Origin: Pholiota molesta | Taxonomy: Eukaryota; Basidiomycota; Agaricomycetes; Agaricales; Strophariaceae | Direction: 5' to 3' | NCBI GenBank assembly: GCA_014925825.1 | Contig: JACGCK010000258.1 | Coordinates: 1 to 57,053, forward strand | Length of the DNA: 57,053 nucleotides | Shown here: positions 34,124 through 48,694 of the stretch, piece by piece | Layout: the number at the start of each line of letters is the position of its first letter | Numbering within the stretch: position 1 is the stretch's first letter | Notes under the pieces: model-generated | The model's input: only the letters and a program-made list of their open reading frames with translations | Told to the model about the DNA's origin: nothing | Databases searched by the model: none | Program-made: the position numbers and the translations under genes

Positions 34124-34862
34124 GAACAGATGTAAGTGGTTGACCGCTGACAGTGATGAACAGTCATAAATTGAAAGGTTGAAAATATATGAGAATTTCG
34201 ATGACACAGAAGCAGCCCGAATTCCGTTGTCTTCGTCGCTCAAGCTCGAGTGTGTGCAAAACAAGATTTTGTGGATGGGTAGATATTTGTTCATACCTTG
34301 AACATAGCAACAAGACGAGTGAGTTGAAAATACACCCTATCACCGCACAAGATCCGACATCTGAACGAAAAAATAGAGCGTATGTTAAACCGATTAAGTT
34401 TGCTGGACTCGATCTACCTCAGAATATCGACGGCTCTGCATATTATTAGTAAAAAGGATGACATACATTTCTCCTTTCACCCTCTTCGCCATTTGAAAAG
34501 ACCATTCATGCAGATAATCAATTCACAGGGCGTGGCCGGCGGGCAGCCTTCATTCACCTCTTGGGCACCAGTAACCGCTGCGACGCTTCATGTACTTATG
34601 ACCATGTGTCCAGTGTCGTCCTCTCGGTTGTCGGGCGGTATGAACTTGGGTGTGACCGTTGTAAGGATCATATGCTCGTTCGTGAATCAGACGATGTACG
34701 AGATTGGTCCAAGGAGTAGAGCATGCTGTATGCCAGCGGTATCATTACCCGAAATGGATCGGGACGGAGTCACGAGACTAGGTTTTTGAAAGCCAAACTG
34801 GTTGTTCTCAAATTAGGCGCTGGCGCACGCTTTCCTTTCTTTTGTTCCTTCGATTGTTCATC
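34124..34862. other. Intergenic stretch between divergent genes
   Basis: About 740 bp containing the promoters of the WSC gene (minus) and the MYND gene (plus). ORFs here, such as 34382-34789, show no recognisable motif. Nothing else was seen. Confidence 0.45.
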
Positions 34863-35322
34863 ATGGCAGCTCCACCAGCCAAAACGCCCGCATTGCAGCG
34901 TCTTTCTGATCAGTTAGATCAGCTACAAGACTCGAAGGCAAAACAAGTAGCCATATCGGCGTATTTTCGTGGGGAACTAGAGGATGATCATGATCCTGAT
35001 AAGCCACAAGACTCTCTCGATAGGTGATCGAATTGAATCTGCACCTGTCTTTGGGAATGACATTGACAAATCGACAAACAGTTTCTTTACTCCCGAGTTT
35101 CTTGAGAGACATGGCATCCATTGGCACGATATTGCGATCGCATTTGCTGGCGTAGGTGAAAAACCGCTTGAAAGACTGCCTTGTGCAAACGTTGAGCCGA
35201 CGAAGAGTTGGAGATGCCAAGAGAATGGAAGGTTAGCATGTGGCGAATGTAAACTGGTTTCTTACTGCTCCAAGGTGCGATTTTGAATGTTTCTTGTTTT
35301 GTGTTCTTCGTTGGACGTCCAT

Positions 35323-36142
35323 CAAGGGGTACGCACAAAAAAAGTCCGGTATATGAGGTCGATTTTTTCGGATAAGGCAAGTTTGGGAGGGACCCTCCCC
35401 CCTATGCATCCAAAAAAGGGAATAAAGCACGTGTTTTGATGGCAACAATGCTTTGTAAATACAATGATGTTGACTATACCATAGTCTTAAAGCCTTCCTT
35501 CGACAACATTTTCAATTTTCCATCCCTGTACCATTTACCTTCCAGTCATTATCACAAGAATTCTGAAGGCATACTGGTCATAAAGGCAGTTGAAAGAGGG
35601 GGGGAATCAATGGAATATCTTGTGAAAATAAATTTGCAAATCAATCAGGCAGTGGATATTATAATTTATCTTATCGATGGAATTGGGTATGGGGCAACAC
35701 CGAAGCACAGTCTTCAAGAATCTTTCAAGAATCATGTTAATAGTTGATATTCTACTCAATTAGAGCAATCCTCGAGCTAATTGCAACAATGAAAAGCTTC
35801 AAAATGAGACAAAAATGAGAAGTAAGCACCCATCAAGTGCTATTTCAGATAGCTAGCTTGCTATATTTGAATGCACCGAGCATATGCCGAGTGATGCCAG
35901 CCATCCAATCATTAGTCTGATGTACATTTCCATCACCAGCAAGTCACCTGTTGCTTGTATATGGCCTGTAGTGTGCTCGGAGGTCTTGAAAACATTATAT
36001 GAGAGTAAGTAGGAGCATAAAAATGCATATAAAGGCTTCCAAAAGCTATATTTGCACTGGTAAAAAAAGTTTGGATAAGGCCAGCCAGACAGGCACCCTC
36101 CCCCTACCTCATATGCCGGCAATTGCCGGTGCGTACCCCTTG
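35323..36142 (+). mobile_element. 820-bp hAT-like non-autonomous element, copy 1 (intronic)
   Basis: The ends are CAAGGGGTACGCAC and its exact inverse, a 14-bp TIR. The target duplication is ACGTCCAT at 35315-35322 and 36143-36150 (8 bp), which with a CA-starting TIR points to the hAT superfamily. It lies in intron 2 of the MYND gene, only five bases before the acceptor. A 103-codon ORF (35436-35747) is present but resembles no transposase. It is 820 bp long, as is copy 2, and differs from it by about three substitutions in the compared stretches. Confidence 0.88.
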
Positions 36143-38013
36143 ACGTCCATCCTAGGAATGCCAAAGGAGTCATTGGCGTACCCACGAACAAGGTGGGCCC
36201 ATGTCATGCACTGCATTTTTTAATTGCTGGTGCTCACTTATCCAAGATTGTAATGATCCAATTCGTTCGCCTCTATGGCAACCGGCATGGATTCGAGAAA
36301 TGCGAAAGCCAACATCTCCTGGTTGGAAACAGTCGAATGAAGAACAGCAGTTTGCTCTAGGCTTACATATGCAAGTTATTCTTCAACACCTGTCTTGATG
36401 CATGTTTGACCTCTGGGATAGATGGGGGAATACTCCTGCCATGGATACGCTTAATCTGCTGAAAAACGAGGGTAAATCTGCTGTAAAATCAAACATGGCT
36501 TTGGCATATGTTGGCGAGTGTGAATTATTCGAAAGTCAAAATGAATGCTGAATCGTCCTCTAGCCTCAGGAGACCTTCGAAACGTTATCCGCACCGTCAA
36601 TGAACTGCCTTCCGATTACTCCGGTGAATTGACCATACTGCTGAATGATTGCGAACCAGCAATCGTCCTCAGGAATATGTCGCTTCTTATAATCCTAGGC
36701 ACCATCGAAGATACCAATCTAGCTGCAGATGCTGCACTTCACTTCTGGTGCTCCGCATTTGTTCAAATGCATCACGCCATTTTATATGCCCCTATCTGGA
36801 TGCAGCTTCTCAATAAATTAGGACAACCCGACCAGTGGTCGGTAAAGCTCGGAGAAAATTCTGTCATGACTGGTGCTGTATCAGAGCACACCATGTTGTT
36901 GCTGCTTCGCATGTTGACATCCAAACTTGGGCTCAGTGATGCAAAGGACGAGATGAAACGCATTAGGTTTATTTTATTCCCTATTTCGTGAATTCTTCTA
37001 AGTTATAATTTTAAAGGTTTGAACCGATGCGAGAGGATAGGCATCATCGCGAATACGTTCGTCTCAATTCATCCCATCGCCTAGCACAATTAGAATACCG
37101 TCGTTCCGGTATTGTTCTGCCATTCGGAGCAGCGAACAATTATTTCATCAAACCGAACCCGTTTCTCTTCTCACCAGATGGAAAATGGCTCACGAACGAT
37201 TTTGAGACACCTCTTAAGTCCTGGAAGTAAGTTGCAAACACAAATCATTTTCAGATTTGATTTGTTGACTGTACTTCCCTACATAGCCTCGAGGACGTTG
37301 TTCAGGCAGGGAAAGCGCACGGGGCGCAGCCCGCTGATCTCTATGGTTGTTTATACTTTTACCTTTCTGACCAACTCCGATCCTTCGCTGAACGTATCAG
37401 AAAATTTCGACTCTCATTTCGGATGTTCGACCAAGATGCGAGAGACCTGGCGAAAAACCTCCATTTGGGAGCTTACGAAGCCCAGGGCCTGCCCAAAAAT
37501 ATATCCTTCGATCGAATTCACGTCTCTAACATTATCAACACTGAATATGTCGGTATTGCCAATGTACTCGCTGATTGGGCCCCGCTTTTAAACGAGACTA
37601 ACAAATGCGCTACCATTATTGCCTACTCGATGAACTGGGTTCAGACGCAGCGTAACAGTGAGCCCGATCCTAAAACAGCGGTCATGGAAAGGATATTAAA
37701 GCAATTGATAGTAATGGGCAAGGTCAATATAGATTTATTTCCGAGTAATCATTCATTGAATATTTTGCCCATCTATAGATTGGTCAAGAATATGACGTAG
37801 GACTCATCTCGGCAATATGGAAATATTTTGTCGCCTTATACGACAACTCCGCTGCCTTCGACGAGTATCTCAAAGCGCAAGGCGCTGACGAAGCAGCTCG
37901 TAAAGCAGGAGCCAAACTTAAAGTCAGACATAGTATTGTTCCTCATGTGCGTTTTTCCTTTATTTTTTATCTATTTCTCGTATTAAATTACTTGGATTCT
38001 AGAGGATCGGTGC

Positions 38014-38833
38014 CAAGGGGTACGCACAAAAAAAGTCTGGTATATGAGGTCGATTTTTTCGGATAAGGCAAGTTTGGGAGGGACCCTCCCCCCTATGCAT
38101 CCAAAAAAGGGAATAAAGCACGTGTTTTGATGGCAACAATGCTTTGTAAATACAATGATGTTGACTATACCATAGTCTTAAAGCCTTCCTTCAACAACAT
38201 TTTCAATTTTCCATCCCTGTACCATTTACCTTCCAGTCGTTATCACAAGAATTCTGAAGGCATACTGGTCATAAAGGCAGTTGAAAGAGGGGGGGAATCA
38301 ATGGAATATCTTGTGAAAATAAATTTGCAAATCAATCAGGCAGTGGATATTATAATTTATCTTATCGATGGAATTGGGTATGGGGCAACACCGAAGCACA
38401 GTCTTCAAGAATCTTTCAAGAATCATGTTAATAGTTGATATTCTACTCAATTAGAGCAATCCTCGAGCTAATTGCAACAATGAAAAGCTTCAAAATGAGA
38501 CAAAAATGAGAAGTAAGCACCCATCAAGTGCTATTTCAGATAGCTAGCTTGCTATATTTGAATGCACCGAGCATATGCCGAGTGATGCCAGCCATCCAAT
38601 CATTAGTCTGATGTACATTTCCATCACCAGCAAGTCACCTGTTGCTTGTATATGGCCTGTAGTGTGCTCGGAGGTCTTGAAAACATTATATGAGAGTAAG
38701 TAGGAGCATAAAAATGCATATAAAGGCTTCCAAAAGCTATATTTGCACTGGTAAAAAAAGTTTGGATAAGGCCAGCCAGACAGGCACCCTCCCCCTACCT
38801 CATATGCCGGCAATTGCCGGTGCGTACCCCTTG
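38014..38833 (+). mobile_element. 820-bp hAT-like non-autonomous element, copy 2 (exonic)
   Basis: Same family, length and orientation as copy 1. The target duplication is ATCGGTGC at 38006-38013 and 38834-38841. It is inserted 11 bases into a coding exon of the MYND gene, adding a stop after 14 codons. The equivalent 103-codon ORF is at 38127-38438 with two residue changes. The low divergence implies a recent burst or local copying. Confidence 0.88.
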
Positions 38834-39028
38834 ATCGGTGCTCCGATTGACGGGCCAAAAAGCGCGCTGCCTAATTTTCCCACCGAGGACGGTTGGTACT
38901 GGAATGTAAGTTATTTGAATTGCTGTAGACTGTTTATTGGTGAAGCCTCATAATTTACTTTACACGCCCAGGTCCAAGTTGGTGATGTTCTATTTTCTGA
39001 ACGATTCATTGAGTTTTCTCGTATCTAA

Positions 39029-39643
39029 GAAGTGGTTAACAACAAATTAGCATTGATATCGAGGTTTTCTACGGACCAATTGTCATCGAGTACGAGTGAT
39101 TGTGTATGGGCGCTGAGGATGTCCTAGTTTGCTCCAGTCCTGGTCTTTGACGCACAGATAAGGACTGAGAGTTGTTTCGAAGATGACCCGTGAATAAATT
39201 GTTTCCCAATATGAACGGAATACGGATTTACTATGAAAACGATAGCACGCTGCTAAGTATGTTCGTGAAATCTTGATTGATGTGTAGATATGATAAATTG
39301 TGTCTAGTGATTTGGGTTCCGTGTAATGAGTTATGCGTGATTGATGCGTGGTATATGGAAGCAGAAAAAACAGGAGGAAAAACGAGAATGAGGCAGATAG
39401 TTGGCGTAGGGATAGCGCAAAGAAAATATAATAAATCGTAGAGTGATGCGCTCGATGGGCGACAGATGGTGATTCCATAGATTCGTGGGTGTCGTTGGTA
39501 TCATACTCATGGGGGTCATATAGACATAGATGATAAATGAAGGCGAGAGGCGTTGGGGCTGTCACGACAGTCGATGTGATGTTCAGGCGCTCAAGCACTG
39601 AAGCTGAGCGCTGAAGGCCATTAGATAGTCGAATCCCATGAAA
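39029..39643. other. Intergenic stretch, no convincing gene
   Basis: About 615 bp between the MYND gene end and the end of the small membrane-protein gene. AT-rich, with short ORFs on the minus strand that have no recognisable motif. Confidence 0.45.
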
Positions 39644-40262
39644 TCATGGTCGTTTACTGTGCTTTCTTGAGGTGCTGGTCGATTCCGAGTCTTCCATCTA
39701 CGTGCAAACGATATCAGAATTCGACCTTCACTGCACACCGTACGACACCCCAAGTATAATGACTCACCGCACTGGCTGTATACCCAGCCAACAGCACGAC
39801 CGCAAAGAGGACGGACACCACCGTCGTCCCAGTGACCGCAAACAGCAGCGGCAGGAGGCCATACGGCAGATACGTCGACAGCGCCAGCGGCGCCTCCGCC
39901 CTCCTCCTCCTCCTCTTCCCGTCCGAGCTGATCTTCTTCGATCCCGAGGACGGCCGCGAGCGCGAGCGGCTCACAGCATCTATATGCTGCGGCTTCGCGG
40001 ACGACGAGCGGTGGCTCGTGCGGGTGCGTGGGCGTGCGTCCGCGTCGCCTGCGGCCTGCGCGGGCGGTGACGGGAGCGGGTCGGGTCCCTTGTGGGCGCT
40101 TCTATGGCGCTGGCTCTGGCTCTGGCTCTGGCTCTCGACCGGCGGCGGCGCTGCTGCTGCGTGCTGGAGCTGCTTGTCTGTCTCCTGGACCCAGCGCTCG
40201 ACGCGCCGTTGTGACAGGCAGTGTTGTTGATAGTGCTCTTCCGGGTTCTGCGCTACGGGCAT
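39644..40262 (-). CDS. Small single-pass or hairpin membrane protein, unknown function
   Basis: Two minus-strand exons, 40262-39768 and 39697-39644, join in phase to 182 residues. It starts MPVAQNPEEHYQQHCLSQRRVERWVQETDKQLQ, a polar, possibly coiled stretch. A (SQ)n run (microsatellite CTGGCT on the plus strand near 40110-40135) and an Arg/Ser/Lys-rich basic segment ending KRRRRR come next, then one long or two short hydrophobic helices (YGLLPLLFAVTGTTVVSVLF and on). The last exon gives a polar tail of 17 residues. The upstream in-frame ATG at 40457 is possible but adds a low-quality stretch. The basic-then-hydrophobic order suggests a nuclear or ER membrane location; that is inference. Confidence 0.55.
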
Positions 40263-40657
40263 AAATAGGGCTATGACGATTCGGGGACGATGGCGCTTGA
40301 TTGGGGGGAATCTGAGGTGGGTGAGGGGGTATACTTGACCTGGAGGGTCCACACGTGGTGAGCTTGACAGAGAGGCCTCATGGCGCGTGTGCGTGTCGAC
40401 GTCAGGGTCAGGCGGTCCCACCCCTGAATAGCGTCCGTGACTCGATATCTCCACCATACAGTAAGTAATCTTCTGCGATCAAAGTCTACACTGAAAAATA
40501 AAATACAAGGTGCGTCAAGAAGTGCTAGTACATGGTATTCTACAACAGGGGGTCGTGGTTAGTCTACAAAAACTAACTGTCGTGTGCGCCTCGTCATCTA
40601 AAAAGGTATAGCTTTACAAGGTATAAGGGTGGGTTTTCGAGTTCCGCGCTCCAGATG

Positions 40658-44339
<3,682 letters not shown>

Positions 44340-44347
44340 CTGCTGAA

Positions 44348-45557
44348 TAGTGATGTGACGGCTCGGGCTTCGAAGCCCTAGGCCCCGGGTACCAAGCCCG
44401 CTCAGGCCGGGCCAAGCCGGGCCCGTGACACGGCTTGAGGCGGCCTAGGGCCTGGCTCGAAATATTTGAAAGCCCGAGCCCGCGGCCCAGGCCCCGGCTT
44501 TCGATACTTCAGTCGGAGCTTTAATTCTGCCTGCAGGTGAGTTGCGTCACTCGTTTCTGACTGCCAACGACAATGGACGACGTCGCCCGCGCGTGCACCA
44601 CGTCGCCCCCGCTGCCCGCCACATCGTGCCGCGACGATGCCCACCACGACGCCCGCCACGTCGCCCCCACCACCCACCATGTCGTGCTGCGACGACGCCC
44701 GTGGCCCGCCACGTCACCCCAACCACCACCAACGACAATGGATGACGCCCGCCATGTCGTTCCCACGTCTCTGTGCTCGCTCACGCGCCACGACTATGGA
44801 CGAAGTGGTGTAGGAATGGAAGGGGAGACCCGGGAGCGGGAGACCCACCAGGTACGTCCCCTACGCCCTTCACCCTCGCTCGCCGCTAACACTCATCCCC
44901 TCCCCACAGCTTCCTTCCGCGGCGACGAGGAGCCGCAGCCACCGCCTCCCGTTAGCCTCACGTTCGCGTGCCCCCGCCGCCGCTGGTCCTTGCGCGCTGT
45001 CACGTCACCCATGACGAGGCAGCATGCTCAAACCAAGCCGCTGCGCGCCCGCTCCCCGCGCACCTTCTCCCCCACCTCCAGCTCCAGACGGCAGCGTCCG
45101 CTCCCTCCGGAAGTTGCTCGTCGGCATCGGGCCCGCGGACCGACGTCAGCACCGCAGCATACACGATCGTGCGACAATGACAACGCCAGCGGACCGCGGT
45201 GCTGCGCGACGACGATGACGACGCCGGCGGACAGCACGACAATGGCGGTCCATCAAACTGTGCGCGCTGCTCCCACGGCTGGCGGATCCGCGAGCACTGT
45301 GGGTGCCTAGGACCCACCACACCGTCTTCTCGTGCAAAGAGTACTGCATTATTGCAGTCTCTGCGGCGTGAAGACGTTTAGGTGGCATCCCTGGCAGGGT
45401 TCTAAAATAGGCCCAAAGCCCGGGCTCAGGCCCAAGCCAGGCCGGGCCAAGCCCTATCGCGGGCTTTGGGCCTGGCCTATGATTTGGTGAGGCCTGAGCC
45501 TTATAAGCCGGGCCCAAGCCCGGGCTTTTTTGCAAAGCCTGAGCCTTCACAACACTA
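44348..45557. mobile_element. 1.2-kb hAT-like non-autonomous element
   Basis: Terminal repeats start TAGTG(A/T)TGTGA(C/A)GGCTC and are inverted at the two ends. A perfect 8-bp target duplication CTGCTGAA flanks it (44340-44347 and 45558-45565). The subterminal regions are full of short GGCCCGGGC-type palindromic words on both sides. The interior is GC-rich with a 245-codon ORF (44573-45310) lacking any transposase motif. Bases 44852-44909 look like a spliceosomal intron (GTACGT ... CCCCACAG), which suggests captured host sequence. It sits about 260 bp upstream of the host start codon at 45820. Confidence 0.85.
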
Positions 45558-45670
45558 CTGCTGAATTCTATGCTGCATACTCTGCGCGGCAATTATGAAT
45601 TTGACCTGGACTCTACAAGTGGTACGACTTACTCCAATGCATTCACAAAGTGCCAGCCCACCCCCCGGAC

Positions 45671-45677
45671 TATTTAA
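45671..45677 (+). promoter_or_regulatory. TATA-like box of the host gene
   Basis: TATTTAA lies 143 bp upstream of the ATG at 45820. It is the only TATA-like word in the short space left between the hAT-like element and the gene. Confidence 0.4.
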
Positions 45678-45819
45678 CGGTGAAGGGAAATCATCCAAAG
45701 TCCAACACTTCAGTGGATTACCTCTCAACTGCTTTGTCTCAGTCGACTCCTTCCCATTGCAATTTGCTACCGCCACTTGCTACGTCAGATCTACCAACTT
45801 CATATCCTCTTTACGCGCC

Positions 45820-45871
45820 ATGTCCGACTTCAATCGTAACCCCGAAGGCAAGAATGGCCATGCCCCTGTCC
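45820..45871 (+). CDS. First coding exon of a host gene disrupted by gypsy-2 (partial)
   Basis: ATG and 17 codons (MSDFNRNPEGKNGHAPV) end in phase 1 at a clean donor GTGAGT (45872). The intron sequence runs 54 bases before the 5' LTR of gypsy-2 begins at 45926. The rest of the gene is beyond the window. I do not recognise the product from 17 residues. Confidence 0.55.
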
Positions 45872-45925
45872 GTGAGTACTTTTTGAAGAACTCAAATTAT
45901 GTTTTCGATCTTGTGACTGATACGG

Positions 45926-46804
45926 TGATGCGCCCCGCATCTCTATACCCCCTGAAAACCGCTCAAGACGGATGCGCACGGCCACGCATGTACCGCACTC
46001 GCCACACGCCTCGGGCGCGCGCGCACGCGCTCATACACCACGCATCATCACCAAGTCCGGGTCGCGGCCGTACCACGTGACCAAGCACACGCACTCGCAC
46101 GGCAACGCTCGAACACGCACGTCGCTGTCCATACGCACACGCTCATCGCCCCGCACGCAAGAACACCCGGCATCGTCTCCCGACGCAGCATATGGACTGA
46201 CAAGGTCTGGATCGTTCTCGCTCGCACCTTTGCGCTCTGTCGCCCACTTCTCTTATTCCCCGGTGCTTTTATTTCATATGTTTCCATCGGCGCGTCTCGC
46301 CGCGCTCGCTACCATCTTTGTCCTCGAGGCGTCTCATTAAGTTAGCTCCGTACAGACAGTTACTTCTTAGTATTTAAACCATGTAATTCCCACAAATAAG
46401 ATACTTTTGCTTCCCCCCACGGAATACAGATTTCATTGTACCTCGTAAAAACTGCTGCGTTCGCCTGCGTGTACTTTCGTAACTGCGTCTTCGCAACTCG
46501 CTCACTTCGCCGCGCCGCGTACTACTCGTTTCTAACTCGTCTCACCGCGTCACGTCCTCCATTACTCGCCTTCCCCGTGCTCGCTCGCCCGCTAGTCGCA
46601 CCGTGCTTGCGCGCTCGTCGCCGCTCCCCCGACTCCCCACACTCGTCTTACGAGCACCCTCGCATTTCATCCTTAGACCGACCTTGACTGAGAAGGATAA
46701 CAAGAACCCAAACTCGCACTACTTGCCACTCACGCCGTGTCATTGTTAGGTGTTTGTTTTTCTTTCTTTCACTTTACACACTATATACGACGAAAGGCAC
46801 ATCA
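45926..46804 (+). repeat. gypsy-2 5' LTR, 879 bp
   Basis: It starts TGATG and ends CATCA (inverted ends). A TATA-like TATTTAAA is at 46371-46378. The first 445 bases match 56618-57053 with no substitution and about six one-base indels, always an extra base in the 5' copy. Confidence 0.85.
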
Positions 46805-46808
46805 TTTC

Positions 46809-46827
46809 TGGAGCCCACCGCGAGGGG
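46809..46827 (+). other. Candidate primer-binding site of gypsy-2
   Basis: TGGAGCCCACCGCGAGGGG starts four bases after the LTR end. TGG is the complement of a tRNA CCA end, and the rest could pair with a tRNA acceptor and T stem. The tRNA is not identified. Confidence 0.5.
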
Positions 46828-46909
46828 TTCAGTCTCTAAAGTCTCTCAGTTGTCGTCACCCCACTTCATCACTTCACCCTAGTCACCGTCACCATTCGCC
46901 ACTACAGCA

Positions 46910-48694
46910 GCAAGTACGTTCGCTTCCTCATCAAGAACGGACTGAAAGGTTACAACCCACGCCGACACATCGCTTTCCCTTCCAAGACTACAGGCGACGA
47001 CATAGCCGCCGAGCTCGCCTACTCGCAAGAACTCCGTCGACTCGACGAACGAGAAGGTTACTGGAACGCGCTCATCGACCTCAGTTACAGCCAATTCGGC
47101 AATAGCTTTCTTTTCGACCTCGTGTGGAACGCGACCCCAGAACCATTCAGAACAGCCGCGTAAACCCCCACTCATCTAGTCGCCATAGAGCCATCCAATT
47201 CTTACTCCCTTCGCAACCCTACTTTCCGAGACGAACTTATCGCAAACTTTCAAAACCCACACGACCTCACAGACACCTCAATCTTTGAAGAAGGAGTCCG
47301 TCGCCGCGAGCTCGCCACAACAACCTCCCACCGCTCACCGGATCGCCGCTCTTCTATCCTGAAGACGTCCCTATCCCTTCGTCGGAAGACTCGCCGCTCA
47401 CCCCACTTTCAAATCGCTCCTTTAGCCCCCCATCGAATCGATCACCGTCTCCGTCGCCTGGTCCTTTCGAACCTTCCCAGTACTCGACCCCACCGCCTGA
47501 TCCTCCCCAGTCGCTCCCACCCTCACCTAACGAGTCGCCCAAATCAAGCTCCTTTCTTCCACACCCTACACATCCATCGCCTCCCATGTCTCAAGCAACC
47601 GAACCTCCGATGCCCGCGCGCGGCGATCGTTCTGCGCCCGAGTTCAACTCGGCAGATCCGCGTGAACTGGAACGCTTCTTTTCGGAGCTAGAGAATCTCT
47701 TCAGCAATCGACCCAGTCTCCAAGACCAGAGGAAGAAAGAACATGCGCTACGCTTCCTGAAGCCACACGACGCTGAACAATGGAGGGGCATCCCTGAGTT
47801 TGACGACAACACAAAGACATTCGCCGAATTCAAGAAGGCAGTCGAGCTCGCATATCCAACCGCGAGCGAAGCACAGCGGTATACAATGTATCATATCGAC
47901 GCATTAACGGGTCTTTATTCGCGCGCAGGAATGCACAGCCAGGATGACCTCGCCAATTACACCCGCGAGTTCCGCGCCATCGCACGGTCCATCATAAAGA
48001 GCGGGGCCGCGGGCGAGTCGGACCTCGCTCGCGCCTATATCCGTGGCTTCCAACCTCAAGTCTGGGAGCAGATCCTCGTTCGCCTCGCAACGACCAAGGC
48101 CAACTTTGTGCCAATGGGACCATACTCAATCGCAGAAATAAACGAAGCGGCGAACTTTATAATGCAGATCCATTTCAGCGTTAATATGGCATCCGCGTAC
48201 TTGGCGCCTAATACAACCGCGTACTCTGCACTAGCAAATACGTCTGTCGGCCCACGGGGTCGTCTATGGTACCTGTCCCTTATGCGATCAACAAAACTGG
48301 CCTATCGCTCTCCGTGCTTCCCCCATCGCAAGGCTATCCGATACCCGCGCCCCCTGCTGTGAAGGAAGAGGTCAACATCCCGACGGTACTAGCTCAAATC
48401 GGCACCGCGCTCGAAAGAATCACGGCTTCAATGCAACAGGGAAACGGGTCGTCGAGTCGATATTCGAACAGCGGCGACCAAAGCTGCAACTTTTGCGGTG
48501 GACCTCATTTCATTAGGGACTGCGAGGTCGTCGAGGACTACGTCCGTGCAGGTAAGTGCAAGAGAAACATAGATAACAAGGTAGTGCTCCCTTCCGGTGT
48601 CTTCGTGCCAAGGAATATCCCCGGCTTGCTTCTCAAGGATCGCATAGAAGAATGCACAGGCGCTTTCCCAACCAGCTCGCGAACGGTATCATGA
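46910..48694 (+). pseudogene. gypsy-2 gag (nucleocapsid region), frameshifted
   Basis: The open frame at 47586-48240 carries a capsid-like helical domain (FNSADPRELERFFSELENLF ... YTREFRAIARSI). An upstream Pro/Ser-rich stretch from about 47350 is in the same frame, and a further coding-like segment begins near 46916. After a shift near 48265 the frame continues to a zinc knuckle CNFCGGPHFIRDC (C-x2-C-x4-H-x4-C) near 48490 and RAGKCKRN. Gag packages element RNA. The breaks are one-base losses. Confidence 0.75.

Larger units (their letters stand above)
34863..39028 (+). pseudogene. MYND zinc-finger / DUF4470-type gene, last exons cut by a transposon
   Basis: Exons 34863-34968, 35024-35274, 36156-36192, 36247-36370, 36422-36513, 36564-36966, 37017-37226, 37287-37722, 37779-37946, then 38003-38013 interrupted, with the original continuation 38842-38905 and 38972-39028; without the insertion about 652 residues. 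The MYND finger (CANVEPTKSWRCQ ... CGECK ... YCSK, then ECQRSHW ... DC) is split by intron 2. A region resembling DUF4470 follows (HIWGNTPAMDTLNL, ASGDLRNVI). Such proteins are common in Agaricomycetes; function unknown, probably protein-protein binding. Transposon copy 1 sits in intron 2. Copy 2 sits in an exon and brings a stop after 14 codons of that exon (TGA 38045-38047), removing the last ~40 residues. The intron at 34969-35023 has a weak GTGGGG donor; a frameshift is the alternative. Confidence 0.75.

Noticed and set aside
44573..45310. 245-codon ORF in the hAT-like element taken as a transposase
   Set aside because: No DDE or hAT C-terminal dimerisation motif. The composition is His/Thr/Pro/Arg-rich with an intron-like segment inside.
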